A model generated the notes under the pieces. That model saw only the letters and a list, made by a program, of their open reading frames with translations. It was not told the origin of the DNA and ran no database searches. The translations under genes and the position numbers were made by a program. A stretch of 5,647 nucleotides of DNA, taken from the NCBI GenBank assembly GCA_945949035.1, contig CAMFDH010000099.1, positions 1 through 5,647 of the forward strand, in the 5' to 3' direction. The stretch comes from an uncultured Actinomyces sp. Its GTDB lineage: Bacteria > Actinomycetota > Actinomycetes > Actinomycetales > Actinomycetaceae. The stretch's first letter is position 1. Each line of letters begins with the position of its first letter. Shown here one piece after another: positions 1-4,997 of this stretch.

Positions 1-649
1 TAAGGCTGTCGAAGACCAGATTCGTCTCCAGCTCAGCACTTCTCGCTCACGCGACTCCGTCCTCGGTGAAGAGCGCGGCACCACGGGTTCGTCAAGCCGC
101 CAGTGGATCATCGATCCCATCGATGGCACCAGTAACTTTGTCCGCGGGGTCCCGGTGTGGGCCACTCTGATTGGCCTGGTCGAGGACGGTGAGGTCGTGG
201 TGGGCCTGGTCTCAGCTCCCGCGCTGAAGCGCCGCTGGTGGGCCGCGAAAGACATGGGAGCCTTTGGTGGAACCTCTCTGATGAGGGCGAACCAGCTTCA
301 GGTATCCAAGGTCGCTCAGGTTGAAGATGCCTTCTTCTCCTACTCCTCCCTTGAGGGCTGGCTTGCCGCCGGGCGAGGGCGCAGCTTCCTAAACTTCCAG
401 CAGCAGTGCTGGCGCACCCGCGCATTCGGTGATTTCTGGAGCTACATGATGGTTGCCGAGGGCACGGTTGATGTCGCTGCGGAACCGGAACTGGCGCTCT
501 ACGACATGGCGGCCCTGGTCCCAATCGTTCAGGAGGCGGGCGGGCGCTTCACCTCCCTGGATGGCGAGGACGGTCCCTGGGGCGGCAATGCGGTGGCCAC
601 CAACGGCCTCCTTCACGCGGCGGCAATCAGCGGCCTCGAACCCCGCTAG
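1..649 (+). CDS. hisN: Histidinol-phosphatase, inositol monophosphatase family (5' end missing)
   Basis: Likely dephosphorylates L-histidinol phosphate to histidinol, the penultimate step of histidine synthesis, as a Mg2+-dependent cytosolic enzyme. The reading frame is open from base 2; 215 residues are visible and the N-terminus (roughly 50 residues by family length) lies off the window. Visible family motifs are the metal-binding Glu pair GEE (visible residues 22-24), the signature WIIDPIDGTSNF (35-46) with the metal-binding aspartates, and the second signature YDMAALVPIVQEAGG (about 167-181). The stretch FGDFWSYMMVAEGTVDVAAE is typical of actinobacterial HisN rather than of general inositol monophosphatases or CysQ. 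An internal GTG at 155 is not the start, because both GEE and DPIDGT lie upstream of it. The gene ends in TAG, 57 bp before the next gene on the same strand, with no terminator between. The family call is secure; the histidinol-phosphate substrate is inferred from similarity to HisN. Confidence 0.88.
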   Translation, partial: KAVEDQIRLQLSTSRSRDSVLGEERGTTGSSSRQWIIDPIDGTSNFVRGVPVWATLIGLVEDGEVVVGLVSAPALKRRWWAAKDMGAFGGTSLMRANQLQVSKVAQVEDAFFSYSSLEGWLAAGRGRSFLNFQQQCWRTRAFGDFWSYMMVAEGTVDVAAEPELALYDMAALVPIVQEAGGRFTSLDGEDGPWGGNAVATNGLLHAAAISGLEPR

Positions 650-668
650 AAATCCTCACCAATAGGGC

Positions 669-699
669 TTGACTCTGCCGTAACGTCAACTGTCAGGCT
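669..699 (+). promoter_or_regulatory. Candidate MerR-type operator/promoter for the TipA-like gene
   Basis: A TTGAC/GTCAA inverted repeat (669-673 and 685-689, centre 679) begins at a consensus-like -35 element, TTGACT (669-674). A weak -10, CAGGCT (694-699), follows after a 19-bp spacer. An over-long 19-20 bp spacer with a dyad inside it is the hallmark of promoters that MerR-family proteins untwist, so autoregulation by the downstream protein is likely. The -10 ends 7 bp before the ATG at 707, which would put the transcript start at or next to the start codon. No Shine-Dalgarno sequence precedes the ATG, as expected for a leaderless message. The -10 match is poor, as is common for activator-dependent promoters. 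The start site is inferred. Confidence 0.6.
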
Positions 700-706
700 G
701 GGTGTC

Positions 707-1456
707 ATGAGTGAATGGCCAATCAGGGAAGTCGCGAGTTCCACCGGAATCACAAGTCGAACTCTGCGGCACTACGAACAGATCGGGCTCCTGCACCCCT
801 CGCGTGTCGCCGCCAACGGCTACCGCTTCTACGGGGACGCGGAAGTGGCCCGGCTGTACCGCATCCTCTCCCTCCGGGAGCTGGAGCTTCCCCTGGCCAC
901 CATTCATAAAGTTCTTGATAACGAAGCCACGCTGGCCGAAGCCATTGAGGAGCACCTGGTGCTGCTTCAGGGGCAGCGTGAACTGACCAACCGCCGGATT
1001 GAGGCCGCTCAGGCTGCACTCGCCGCGGTGAGAGGGGGACAGACAATGACAATTGAAGAGATTTTTGCCGGATTTGATGAGGCCCAGTACGAGGACGAAG
1101 TCCGCGAGCGCTGGGGCGATAGCGCCTGGGAGCGCAGCGCGAAGCGCCGCCAGCAGATGACGGAGGAGGAGCGCCAGGCGGACAACCAGCGCAGCCTCGA
1201 TATCAACTCTGCCCTGCGTGGGGCCGCCGACTCCGGCCTGGATCCCGCTGGGGAAGAGTTCCAGGACCTGGTCTCAAAGCACCACGCCTGGGTGGCGGAG
1301 ATGTGGGGCGGCAAAGTTCCCGGCAGCGATGCGTACCGGGGCCTGGCTGACATGTATGTTGCCGACCATCGGTTTGCAGCCACCTACGGGGGCCAGAAGA
1401 ATGCCGAGGCAATCCGTGAGGCAATCGAGATCTGGACCGTCGCCAACCTCGACTAG
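707..1456 (+). CDS. TipA-like MerR-family transcriptional regulator with TipAS ligand-binding domain
   Basis: Probable autoregulated, ligand-activated transcription activator of 249 residues, matching the roughly 250 of TipAL. The N-terminal winged helix-turn-helix covers residues 5-75 and carries the MerR hallmarks TLRHYEQIGLL (19-29) and NGYRFY (37-42). A long helix (about 78-113) should form the antiparallel dimer coil. The C-terminal TipAS domain (114-249) shows the family segments YEDEVRERWG and LADMYVADHRF. TipAS domains bind cyclic thiopeptides and some other multidrug ligands. This protein has no cysteine at all, whereas Streptomyces lividans TipAL captures thiostrepton covalently through a cysteine just before the LGEMYV segment; covalent capture is therefore unlikely and the ligand is unknown. 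The start at 707 follows a MerR-type promoter directly, without an RBS. An internal start at 1046 may give the ligand domain alone. The gene converges on rsgA with 7 bp between stop codons. Confidence 0.9.
   Translation: MSEWPIREVASSTGITSRTLRHYEQIGLLHPSRVAANGYRFYGDAEVARLYRILSLRELELPLATIHKVLDNEATLAEAIEEHLVLLQGQRELTNRRIEAAQAALAAVRGGQTMTIEEIFAGFDEAQYEDEVRERWGDSAWERSAKRRQQMTEEERQADNQRSLDINSALRGAADSGLDPAGEEFQDLVSKHHAWVAEMWGGKVPGSDAYRGLADMYVADHRFAATYGGQKNAEAIREAIEIWTVANLD
1032..1048 (+). promoter_or_regulatory. Internal RBS and ATG for a short TipAS-type isoform
   Basis: Inside the regulator gene, GAGGGGGA (1032-1039) stands 6 bp before an in-frame ATG (1046-1048, Met114). This is a strong Shine-Dalgarno with good spacing, while the full-length ATG at 707 has none. 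Initiation here would yield a 136-residue protein that is exactly the TipAS domain without DNA-binding domain or dimer coil. S. lividans tipA makes such an isoform (TipAS, 144 residues) from an internal start and uses it as a ligand-sequestering protein. The RBS and ATG are seen directly; use of the site is inferred. Confidence 0.65.
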
Positions 1457-1463
1457 TTGCGCC

Positions 1464-2516
1464 CTACCAGCCGGTCTGCTGCAGACCGTTGATGAGCGCC
1501 CGGGCCCTTCCGACAAGTTCGGAGCGGCGCTCGGGCGCCACCGTCATCTCCGGCCCCTCTCCGCCCGCGCCAAACGGACCCTGCTGCGTGGCCCACTCGT
1601 CGAGCGCGCATGACACCTCCGTGTCAACGTGGGTGCAGTTGGGCAGACAGAACTCGGTGACCACCGCGAGGTCGGGGAAGACCGCCAGCACATCTTCAAC
1701 TTCGGTGTGGGCGAGGCCGAATGAGCGAACACCGGGGGTATCGACCAGCCAGCCGCCCTCGGGAAGCTCTAGGGCCACCGAACTTGTCGAGGTGTGACGC
1801 CCCTTCCCGGTGGTCAGGTTCAGTTCACCGACCGCCCGGTTGATGCCGGGGATAAGAGCGTTGATCAGGGTGGACTTGCCGACCCCCGAGTGGCCGATGA
1901 GGACGGAAAACAGTCCGGTGAGGCGCTGCGCCACGGCCTCGACACCATCACCTGTCACCGAGTCAACGGTGACTGTTTCGAGGTCGAATCCGTCGAACTC
2001 GGCGATGAACTCAGCGGGGTCTGCAAGGTCGGTCTTGGTCATGCACAGGAGCGCCGGAATTCCGGCCTCCTGTGCGGCCACCAGGGTCCGTTCCACCATT
2101 CCCGCCCGGGGGGTTGGGTTCGAAGAGGCCGTCACGATGACCATGAGGTCGATGTTGGCGACGATGACCTTCTCGGCGCGGCCGTCATCGGCCTCTTCCA
2201 GGCTGCGGCGCAGCACGTTGGTACGTTCCTCCACCTGGACGACCCTGGCCAGGGTGTCCTCGCGTCCGGTGAGGTCCCCCGTGAGGCGGACCAGGTCACC
2301 TATGACGACCGCACCCCGCGGGATCTCCCTGGCCTTGACCGCATAGACGCGAGTCCCGTCCTCGAGAGCAACGGTGAACCGACCTCGATCAATACCGACG
2401 ATTCGACCCTGGGGACGACCCGAGTAGTCGGGACGACGCTTGGTCCGAGGACGTGAACCCTTCGTGGCTCGAACCCGCACCCGGGCATCATCGGTTCCCG
2501 TGTCGAATCGAGACAT
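1464..2516 (-). CDS. rsgA: Ribosome small-subunit-dependent GTPase A (30S maturation factor)
   Basis: Circularly permuted GTPase that binds the 30S subunit late in assembly and hydrolyses GTP to release maturation factors; cytosolic. The protein has 350 residues, the usual length. After a basic N-terminal tail (about 1-38, rich in Arg/Lys) comes an OB-fold (about 38-98). The GTPase motifs are in permuted order: G4 TKTD (160-163), G1 GHSGVGKST (208-216), switch region TTGKGRHTST (235-244), G3 DTPG (259-262). A C-terminal zinc site follows with Cys290, Cys294, His296 and Cys303, then an Asp/Glu-rich helix. The spacing C-x3-C-x-H-x6-C differs slightly from the E. coli form. Start is ATG at 2516, directly after the aroA stop, with AGAAGGA (2532-2526) as RBS inside the last aroA codons. 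It is co-transcribed and probably translationally coupled with aroA. No internal defects were seen. Confidence 0.96.
   Translation of the reverse strand: MSRFDTGTDDARVRVRATKGSRPRTKRRPDYSGRPQGRIVGIDRGRFTVALEDGTRVYAVKAREIPRGAVVIGDLVRLTGDLTGREDTLARVVQVEERTNVLRRSLEEADDGRAEKVIVANIDLMVIVTASSNPTPRAGMVERTLVAAQEAGIPALLCMTKTDLADPAEFIAEFDGFDLETVTVDSVTGDGVEAVAQRLTGLFSVLIGHSGVGKSTLINALIPGINRAVGELNLTTGKGRHTSTSSVALELPEGGWLVDTPGVRSFGLAHTEVEDVLAVFPDLAVVTEFCLPNCTHVDTEVSCALDEWATQQGPFGAGGEGPEMTVAPERRSELVGRARALINGLQQTGW
1472..1488. repeat. Near-perfect palindrome at the convergent tipA-like/rsgA junction, possible terminator
   Basis: CGGTCTGC (1472-1479) and GCAGACCG (1481-1488) are perfect reverse complements around a single T. 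In RNA this folds to a 7-bp stem with a CTG loop. It starts 16 bp after the TAG of the TipA-like gene and lies within the last codons of rsgA on the other strand. Its position suits a transcription stop for the rightward message, but no T-run follows. A protein-binding site or a chance codon pattern (rsgA Leu-Gln-Gln-Thr) is equally possible. Confidence 0.35.
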
Positions 2517-2532
2517 TTAGTTGGATCCTTCT
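2514..2532 (-). promoter_or_regulatory. aroA/rsgA stop-start junction with RBS
   Basis: On the minus strand the aroA stop TAA (2519-2517) is followed with no gap by the rsgA start ATG (2516-2514). The sequence AGAAGGA (2532-2526) lies about 9 bp upstream of the ATG, within aroA. This arrangement supports re-initiation by ribosomes finishing aroA, and fixes the rsgA start. Confidence 0.75.
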
Positions 2533-3914
2533 ATGAGGTCGGGGTCCTTGAAGACCTCCTCCATCGTAAGGGGAAGAGGGGACTTGGTGCCATCAAGCAT
2601 CGCCTGCCACCTGGTGGTGAACTGGGGCAGTGTCTTGGCGGTGGTTCCGATGTTTTCCACCAGGCACCCGGGAACCCGCAGTCCCACGATGGCCGCAAAT
2701 GTCGCCATGCGGTGATCCTCGTAGGTCTCCAGCTCCGCGGCGCGCAGGGGCGCCGGAATGATGTGGATGCCATCGTGAAGAACCCGCGCCTCAGCTCCCA
2801 GCCGACGGATCTCAGTGGCCATGGCCGCCAGGCGATCAGTCTCATGACCCCGCAGGTGGGCGATACCGCGAAGGGTGGACGGGGAGGTGGCGAAGACACA
2901 GAGGGCAGCCACCGTCGGTGCCAGTTCACCGTAGGGACCCAGGTCGAGGTCGACACCGGGCCAGGTGAGGCCGGGAGGTGCGGTGACCGTGAGACCCGCA
3001 GCCGTCATGGCCACGCTGGCGCCGAACTTGGGAAGGATCTCTACCCAGTAGCGCCCCACCTGGTCGGTCCGGGTCGGCCAGTCCCGAACGGTCAGGCAGC
3101 CCCCTGCCAGCAGTGCCGCGGCAAGGAACGGTCCGGCATTAGCGAGGTCTGGTTCAACCTGGATTGGGTTACCGACGGGGCGGGTGGGGTCCGTGCGCCA
3201 GCTCCAAGAGGAAGTCTGTTGGATGTTGACGCCCTGGGCCTGCAGCATCTCCAGACTCATCGCCACGTACGGCCAAGAGGGCAACCGTCCTTCGGCACGC
3301 AGAACCGTGGGGGTCTCGATCAGGGGGGAGGCCAGAAGCAGAGCAGAGAGAAACTGTGAGGAGCTTGAGGTGTCGATGAGGACCTGCCACTCCTCGTCCT
3401 TACTACGCTGGGGCTTTTTCTTTCGGGCGGGAACACCGGTGATCGAAACTGGCAGGTGCCCCTCACGTTTCCCATAGCGAACCTTGGCCCCGAGGGCGGA
3501 GAGGGAGTCCATCAGTGGGCCGATGGGACGGGCCTCCGCCGTGGGATCACAGATCAGCTTGGTCTTACCATCAGCGAATGCCGCGAGCGCAGAACCGAAA
3601 CGCATCACGGTCCCGGCCTGGCCGCAGTCAATTGTGGCCCCGCCAAGTAGGGTCTGCGGAGGCTCAATGACGATGTCGCCCTCGTCCTCGAACACCAGGG
3701 TCGCGCCGAGATCAACCATGGCCCGAGCCGCGAGGTAGGTGTCCCTGGAGGCGAGGGCACCGCTGATGCGAGTCGGGTTCTGCGCAATAGTGCCGATGAC
3801 GAGAGCCCGAGAGGTTTGGGACTTGGAACCCGGCAGCACAACGGTGGCGTTGACCGGCCGGGTGGCAGCGGGGGCCGCCCAGAGCCCGTCGGTTCGGCTG
3901 GTGGTGGGGGACAC
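2517..3914 (-). CDS. aroA: 3-phosphoshikimate 1-carboxyvinyltransferase (EPSP synthase)
   Basis: Transfers the enolpyruvyl group of PEP to shikimate 3-phosphate, the sixth step of the shikimate pathway to chorismate and aromatic amino acids; cytosolic and the target of glyphosate. The product has 465 residues, somewhat long for the family (usually 420-450). Visible motifs are PGSKSQTSRA with Lys31, DCGQAGTVMR (97-105), the Arg-Pro pair at 129-130, the phosphate-binding run DTSSSSQFLSALLL (181-194), VEPDLANAGPFLAAALLAGG (253-272), HETDRLAAM (357-365), EDHRMA (399-404) and TTAKTLPQF (424-432). The residue after GTVMR is Phe, where E. coli has Pro101; I believe Phe is normal in actinobacterial enzymes. 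A Lys/Arg-rich loop at 163-172 (ARKKKPQRSK) may account for part of the extra length. Start is GTG at 3914 with GGAGGT just upstream. First gene of an operon with rsgA. Confidence 0.97.
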   Translation of the reverse strand: MSPTTSRTDGLWAAPAATRPVNATVVLPGSKSQTSRALVIGTIAQNPTRISGALASRDTYLAARAMVDLGATLVFEDEGDIVIEPPQTLLGGATIDCGQAGTVMRFGSALAAFADGKTKLICDPTAEARPIGPLMDSLSALGAKVRYGKREGHLPVSITGVPARKKKPQRSKDEEWQVLIDTSSSSQFLSALLLASPLIETPTVLRAEGRLPSWPYVAMSLEMLQAQGVNIQQTSSWSWRTDPTRPVGNPIQVEPDLANAGPFLAAALLAGGCLTVRDWPTRTDQVGRYWVEILPKFGASVAMTAAGLTVTAPPGLTWPGVDLDLGPYGELAPTVAALCVFATSPSTLRGIAHLRGHETDRLAAMATEIRRLGAEARVLHDGIHIIPAPLRAAELETYEDHRMATFAAIVGLRVPGCLVENIGTTAKTLPQFTTRWQAMLDGTKSPLPLTMEEVFKDPDLIEGSN

Positions 3915-3923
3915 AGGACCTCC
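3912..3923 (-). promoter_or_regulatory. aroA: RBS and GTG start of aroA
   Basis: On the minus strand GGAGGT (3923-3918) stands 3 bp before GTG (3914-3912), counting GGAGG as 4 bp. The spacing is a little tight, but no other in-frame ATG, GTG or TTG lies nearby upstream, so this RBS decides the non-ATG start. Confidence 0.7.
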
Positions 3924-3934
3924 GCAGTTAGTGA

Positions 3935-3964
3935 AATGTAGGTCGGCACCCTTACGGGAACCAA
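3935..3964 (-). promoter_or_regulatory. Candidate housekeeping promoter for aroA-rsgA
   Basis: Read on the minus strand, a -35-like TTGGTT (3964-3959) and a -10 TACATT (3940-3935) are separated by 18 bp. A transcript starting about 7 bp downstream would have a leader of only some 15-20 bases containing the GGAGGT site. The -35 overlaps the candidate SigR-type -35 facing the other way (3956-3961). Assignment rests on consensus matching only. Confidence 0.4.
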
Positions 3965-3982
3965 CTGTGCTTGATTAGCATT
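3956..3982 (+). promoter_or_regulatory. Candidate SigR/SigH-type promoter upstream of sigR (autoregulation)
   Basis: GGGAAC (3956-3961) matches the -35 of SigR/SigH promoters (GGAAY). ATT (3980-3982) sits exactly 18 bp after GGAAC, where the consensus has GTT, so the -10 matches two of three bases at the correct spacing. A transcript start near 3990 would give a leader of about 60 bases before the ATG at 4049. sigR and sigH genes are known to be autoregulated from such promoters. The imperfect -10 leaves this tentative. Confidence 0.4.
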
Positions 3983-4010
3983 GTGGTCAAGGGCGCCGAC
4001 TTTTGCCACA
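3982..4010 (+). repeat. Inverted repeat in the sigR upstream region
   Basis: TGTGG (3982-3986) and CCACA (4006-4010) are exact reverse complements with 19 bp between, and a G-T pair (3987/4005) would extend the stem in RNA. The interior contains the palindrome GGCGCC. It starts at the end of the candidate SigR-type -10, so it could be an operator for a repressor or a leader hairpin. The arms are short and chance occurrence is possible. Confidence 0.3.
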
Positions 4011-4012
4011 GC

Positions 4013-4031
4013 GGCCGCCATTTAGGCGGCT
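4013..4031 (+). repeat. GC-only hairpin in the sigR 5' leader
   Basis: GCCGCC (4014-4019) and GGCGGC (4025-4030) form a perfect all-GC 6-bp stem with an ATTTA loop, extended by a G-T pair at 4013/4031. It ends 8 bp before the sigR Shine-Dalgarno (AGGA, 4039-4042). A stable structure here could affect translation of sigR or processing of its leader. It also lies across the reading frame that would be needed for an N-terminally extended sigma isoform. Confidence 0.45.
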
Positions 4032-4048
4032 CAACGTCAGGATTTGGA

Positions 4049-4708
4049 ATGGACAGCGAAGCGCGGGACCCCCTCGGGAAGGGGGCCGAGGACGTGGAGC
4101 ACAGCTTTGAGAGCGAAGTTCTTCCCCTGCTGGACCAAATGTACGGCTCCGCCCTCGCCCTGACGCGGAACCCCGCCGATGCCGAGGACCTGACCCAAGA
4201 GGTTTTCCTCAAGGCCTACTCTGCGTTTGCATCCTTTGAGCAGGGCACGAACGTGCGCGCGTGGCTCTACCGCATCCTCTCAAACACCTTCATCTCCAAC
4301 TACCGCAAGTCATCCCGGGATCTGCAGCACATCGGCCAGCCCCTGCCTGAGGACTGGCAGCTCGGAGGGGATGCGGCTGCGTCCTCGTCTGGCGCGGAGC
4401 ATGACGGGGGTGGCCTAGGGCGTGCTTTCTCGCCCTCCGCAGAGTCCGAGGCGCTGGATCACCTGGCGCGAGATGAGGCCTACGAGATTCTTGGGATGCT
4501 GCCGGAATCCCAGCGCACTTCGGTCTACCTCTCCGATGTTATGGGGCTGACCACCAGGGAGATCGCGGACATCATGGAGGTTCCCCAGAACACCGTGCTC
4601 AGTCGCGTCCACAGGGGGCGCCGCAGGCTGCGAGAGATTGTGACCAGGCCCGGACGGGAGACAGTAGCGAAGAAAGTGAGTTCGAGAGTGGGTGAGAAGC
4701 GTGGCTGA
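4049..4708 (+). CDS. sigR: ECF RNA polymerase sigma factor, SigR/SigH family
   Basis: Group IV (ECF) sigma factor that directs RNA polymerase to GGAAY-N18/19-GTT promoters. Family members in Streptomyces (SigR) and mycobacteria (SigH) control thioredoxin, mycothiol and protein-quality genes in response to thiol oxidation. With the ATG at 4049 the protein has 219 residues. Region 2 (about 20-88) includes [20 protein letters not shown] and the -10-recognition segment [20 protein letters not shown]. Region 4 (about 140-198) includes [20 protein letters not shown] and [10 protein letters not shown]. The linker is Gly/Ser/Ala-rich and somewhat long, but retains the SigR-like EDWQL and [11 protein letters not shown] basic tail of about 20 residues follows region 4. 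The start was chosen because AGGA (4039-4042) lies 6 bp upstream; the frame is open further up (GTG 3983, TTG 3971) but without an RBS. The last 8 bp overlap the next gene, the usual sigma/anti-sigma coupling. Confidence 0.93.
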   Translation: MDSEARDPLGKGAEDVEHSFESEVLPLLDQMYGSALALTRNPADAEDLTQEVFLKAYSAFASFEQGTNVRAWLYRILSNTFISNYRKSSRDLQHIGQPLPEDWQLGGDAAASSSGAEHDGGGLGRAFSPSAESEALDHLARDEAYEILGMLPESQRTSVYLSDVMGLTTREIADIMEVPQNTVLSRVHRGRRRLREIVTRPGRETVAKKVSSRVGEKRG

Positions 4709-4973
4709 ACCGGGTATGTGCGGCCCCGACGGACTGGACGACGAAGAGCGTCTGTTCGTGGTTCCCGTTGGGTTCATCCGGCTCAATGTGGGGAACTGCG
4801 CCGCAGAAGCAATCCGCAGCAACCATTTTGATGAGGACGACAACCTGGATCTCAGTACGGACGAGGTCGTCAGGGCGCTGCGGGACTGCCTGTGTGTGGC
4901 ACCTCCACCGAGTCTGCGGGCACGGATTATCTTCACGATCAAACGGCAGCAGATGGGCCCCCTGGGGGACTAA
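4701..4973 (+). CDS. Putative divergent RsrA/RshA-like anti-sigma factor with degenerate zinc motif
   Basis: Small 90-residue protein in the exact position of rsrA/rshA, the zinc anti-sigma factors that hold SigR/SigH inactive until thiols oxidise. The GTG at 4701 overlaps the sigR stop by 8 bp, preceded by GGTGA (4691-4695); a second GTG at 4692 would add three residues. The C-terminal part [20 protein letters not shown] (56-75) resembles the RsrA segment with its Cys-Cys pair and LR-x-[KR] helix. Where RsrA has H-x3-C-x2-C, this protein reads HFDEDDNL (42-49): the His remains, but the cysteine positions are Asp46 and Leu49. The only cysteines are 7, 33, 63 and 65. The whole is acidic in the middle, with no signal peptide or membrane span. 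The frame is intact and neighbouring frames contain no CxxC, so a simple frameshift does not explain the loss. Function rests on position and partial similarity; an unrelated small protein remains possible. Confidence 0.6.
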   Translation: MAEPGMCGPDGLDDEERLFVVPVGFIRLNVGNCAAEAIRSNHFDEDDNLDLSTDEVVRALRDCLCVAPPPSLRARIIFTIKRQQMGPLGD

Positions 4974-4997
4974 ATGGGGGCCCAGACTTGCGTTTTT
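4954..4997 (+). terminator. GC-rich hairpin over the stop codon of the anti-sigma-position gene, candidate terminator
   Basis: TGGGCCCCC (4954-4962) and GGGGGCCCA (4976-4984) form a perfect 9-bp stem. The 13-base loop contains the TAA stop (4971-4973). TTTTT (4993-4997) follows 8 bp after the stem, further away than in a canonical intrinsic terminator. The loop's own GGGGG (4964-4968) can pair with part of the CCCCC arm as a competing smaller hairpin. It would end the sigR message before the bL37 gene. A translating ribosome at the stop codon would cover the 5' arm, so its formation may depend on translation. Confidence 0.5.

Noticed and set aside
108..524. Minus-strand open frame opposite hisN
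   Set aside because: It is antisense to the DPIDGT-containing frame; its Pro/Arg/Ser-rich translation is typical of shadow frames in GC-rich DNA.
1794..2456. Long open frame on the plus strand opposite rsgA (220 codons)
   Set aside because: It is antisense to a fully motif-supported RsgA, its composition is that of a high-GC shadow frame, and it has no recognisable domain.
2712..3359. Long open frame on the plus strand opposite aroA (215 codons)
   Set aside because: It lies antisense to conserved EPSP synthase motifs and has a low-complexity Gly/Arg-rich translation with no credible RBS or family.
3971..4048. TTG at 3971 as the sigR start
   Set aside because: No RBS precedes it, the extra 26 residues do not resemble a sigma N-terminus, and AGGA with correct spacing supports the ATG at 4049. 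A stress isoform is discussed separately as a possibility.
4692..4694. GTG at 4692 as start of the anti-sigma-position gene
   Set aside because: Possible, adding three residues. The GTG at 4701 has the better-placed GGTGA and a shorter overlap with sigR, so it was preferred. The choice does not affect the interpretation.
4701..4973. Frameshift as explanation for the missing CxxC in the putative anti-sigma factor
   Set aside because: I read the alternative frames through 4740-4973 and found no H-x3-C-x2-C. The C-terminal RsrA-like segment is in the same frame as the start, so a single indel does not restore the motif.
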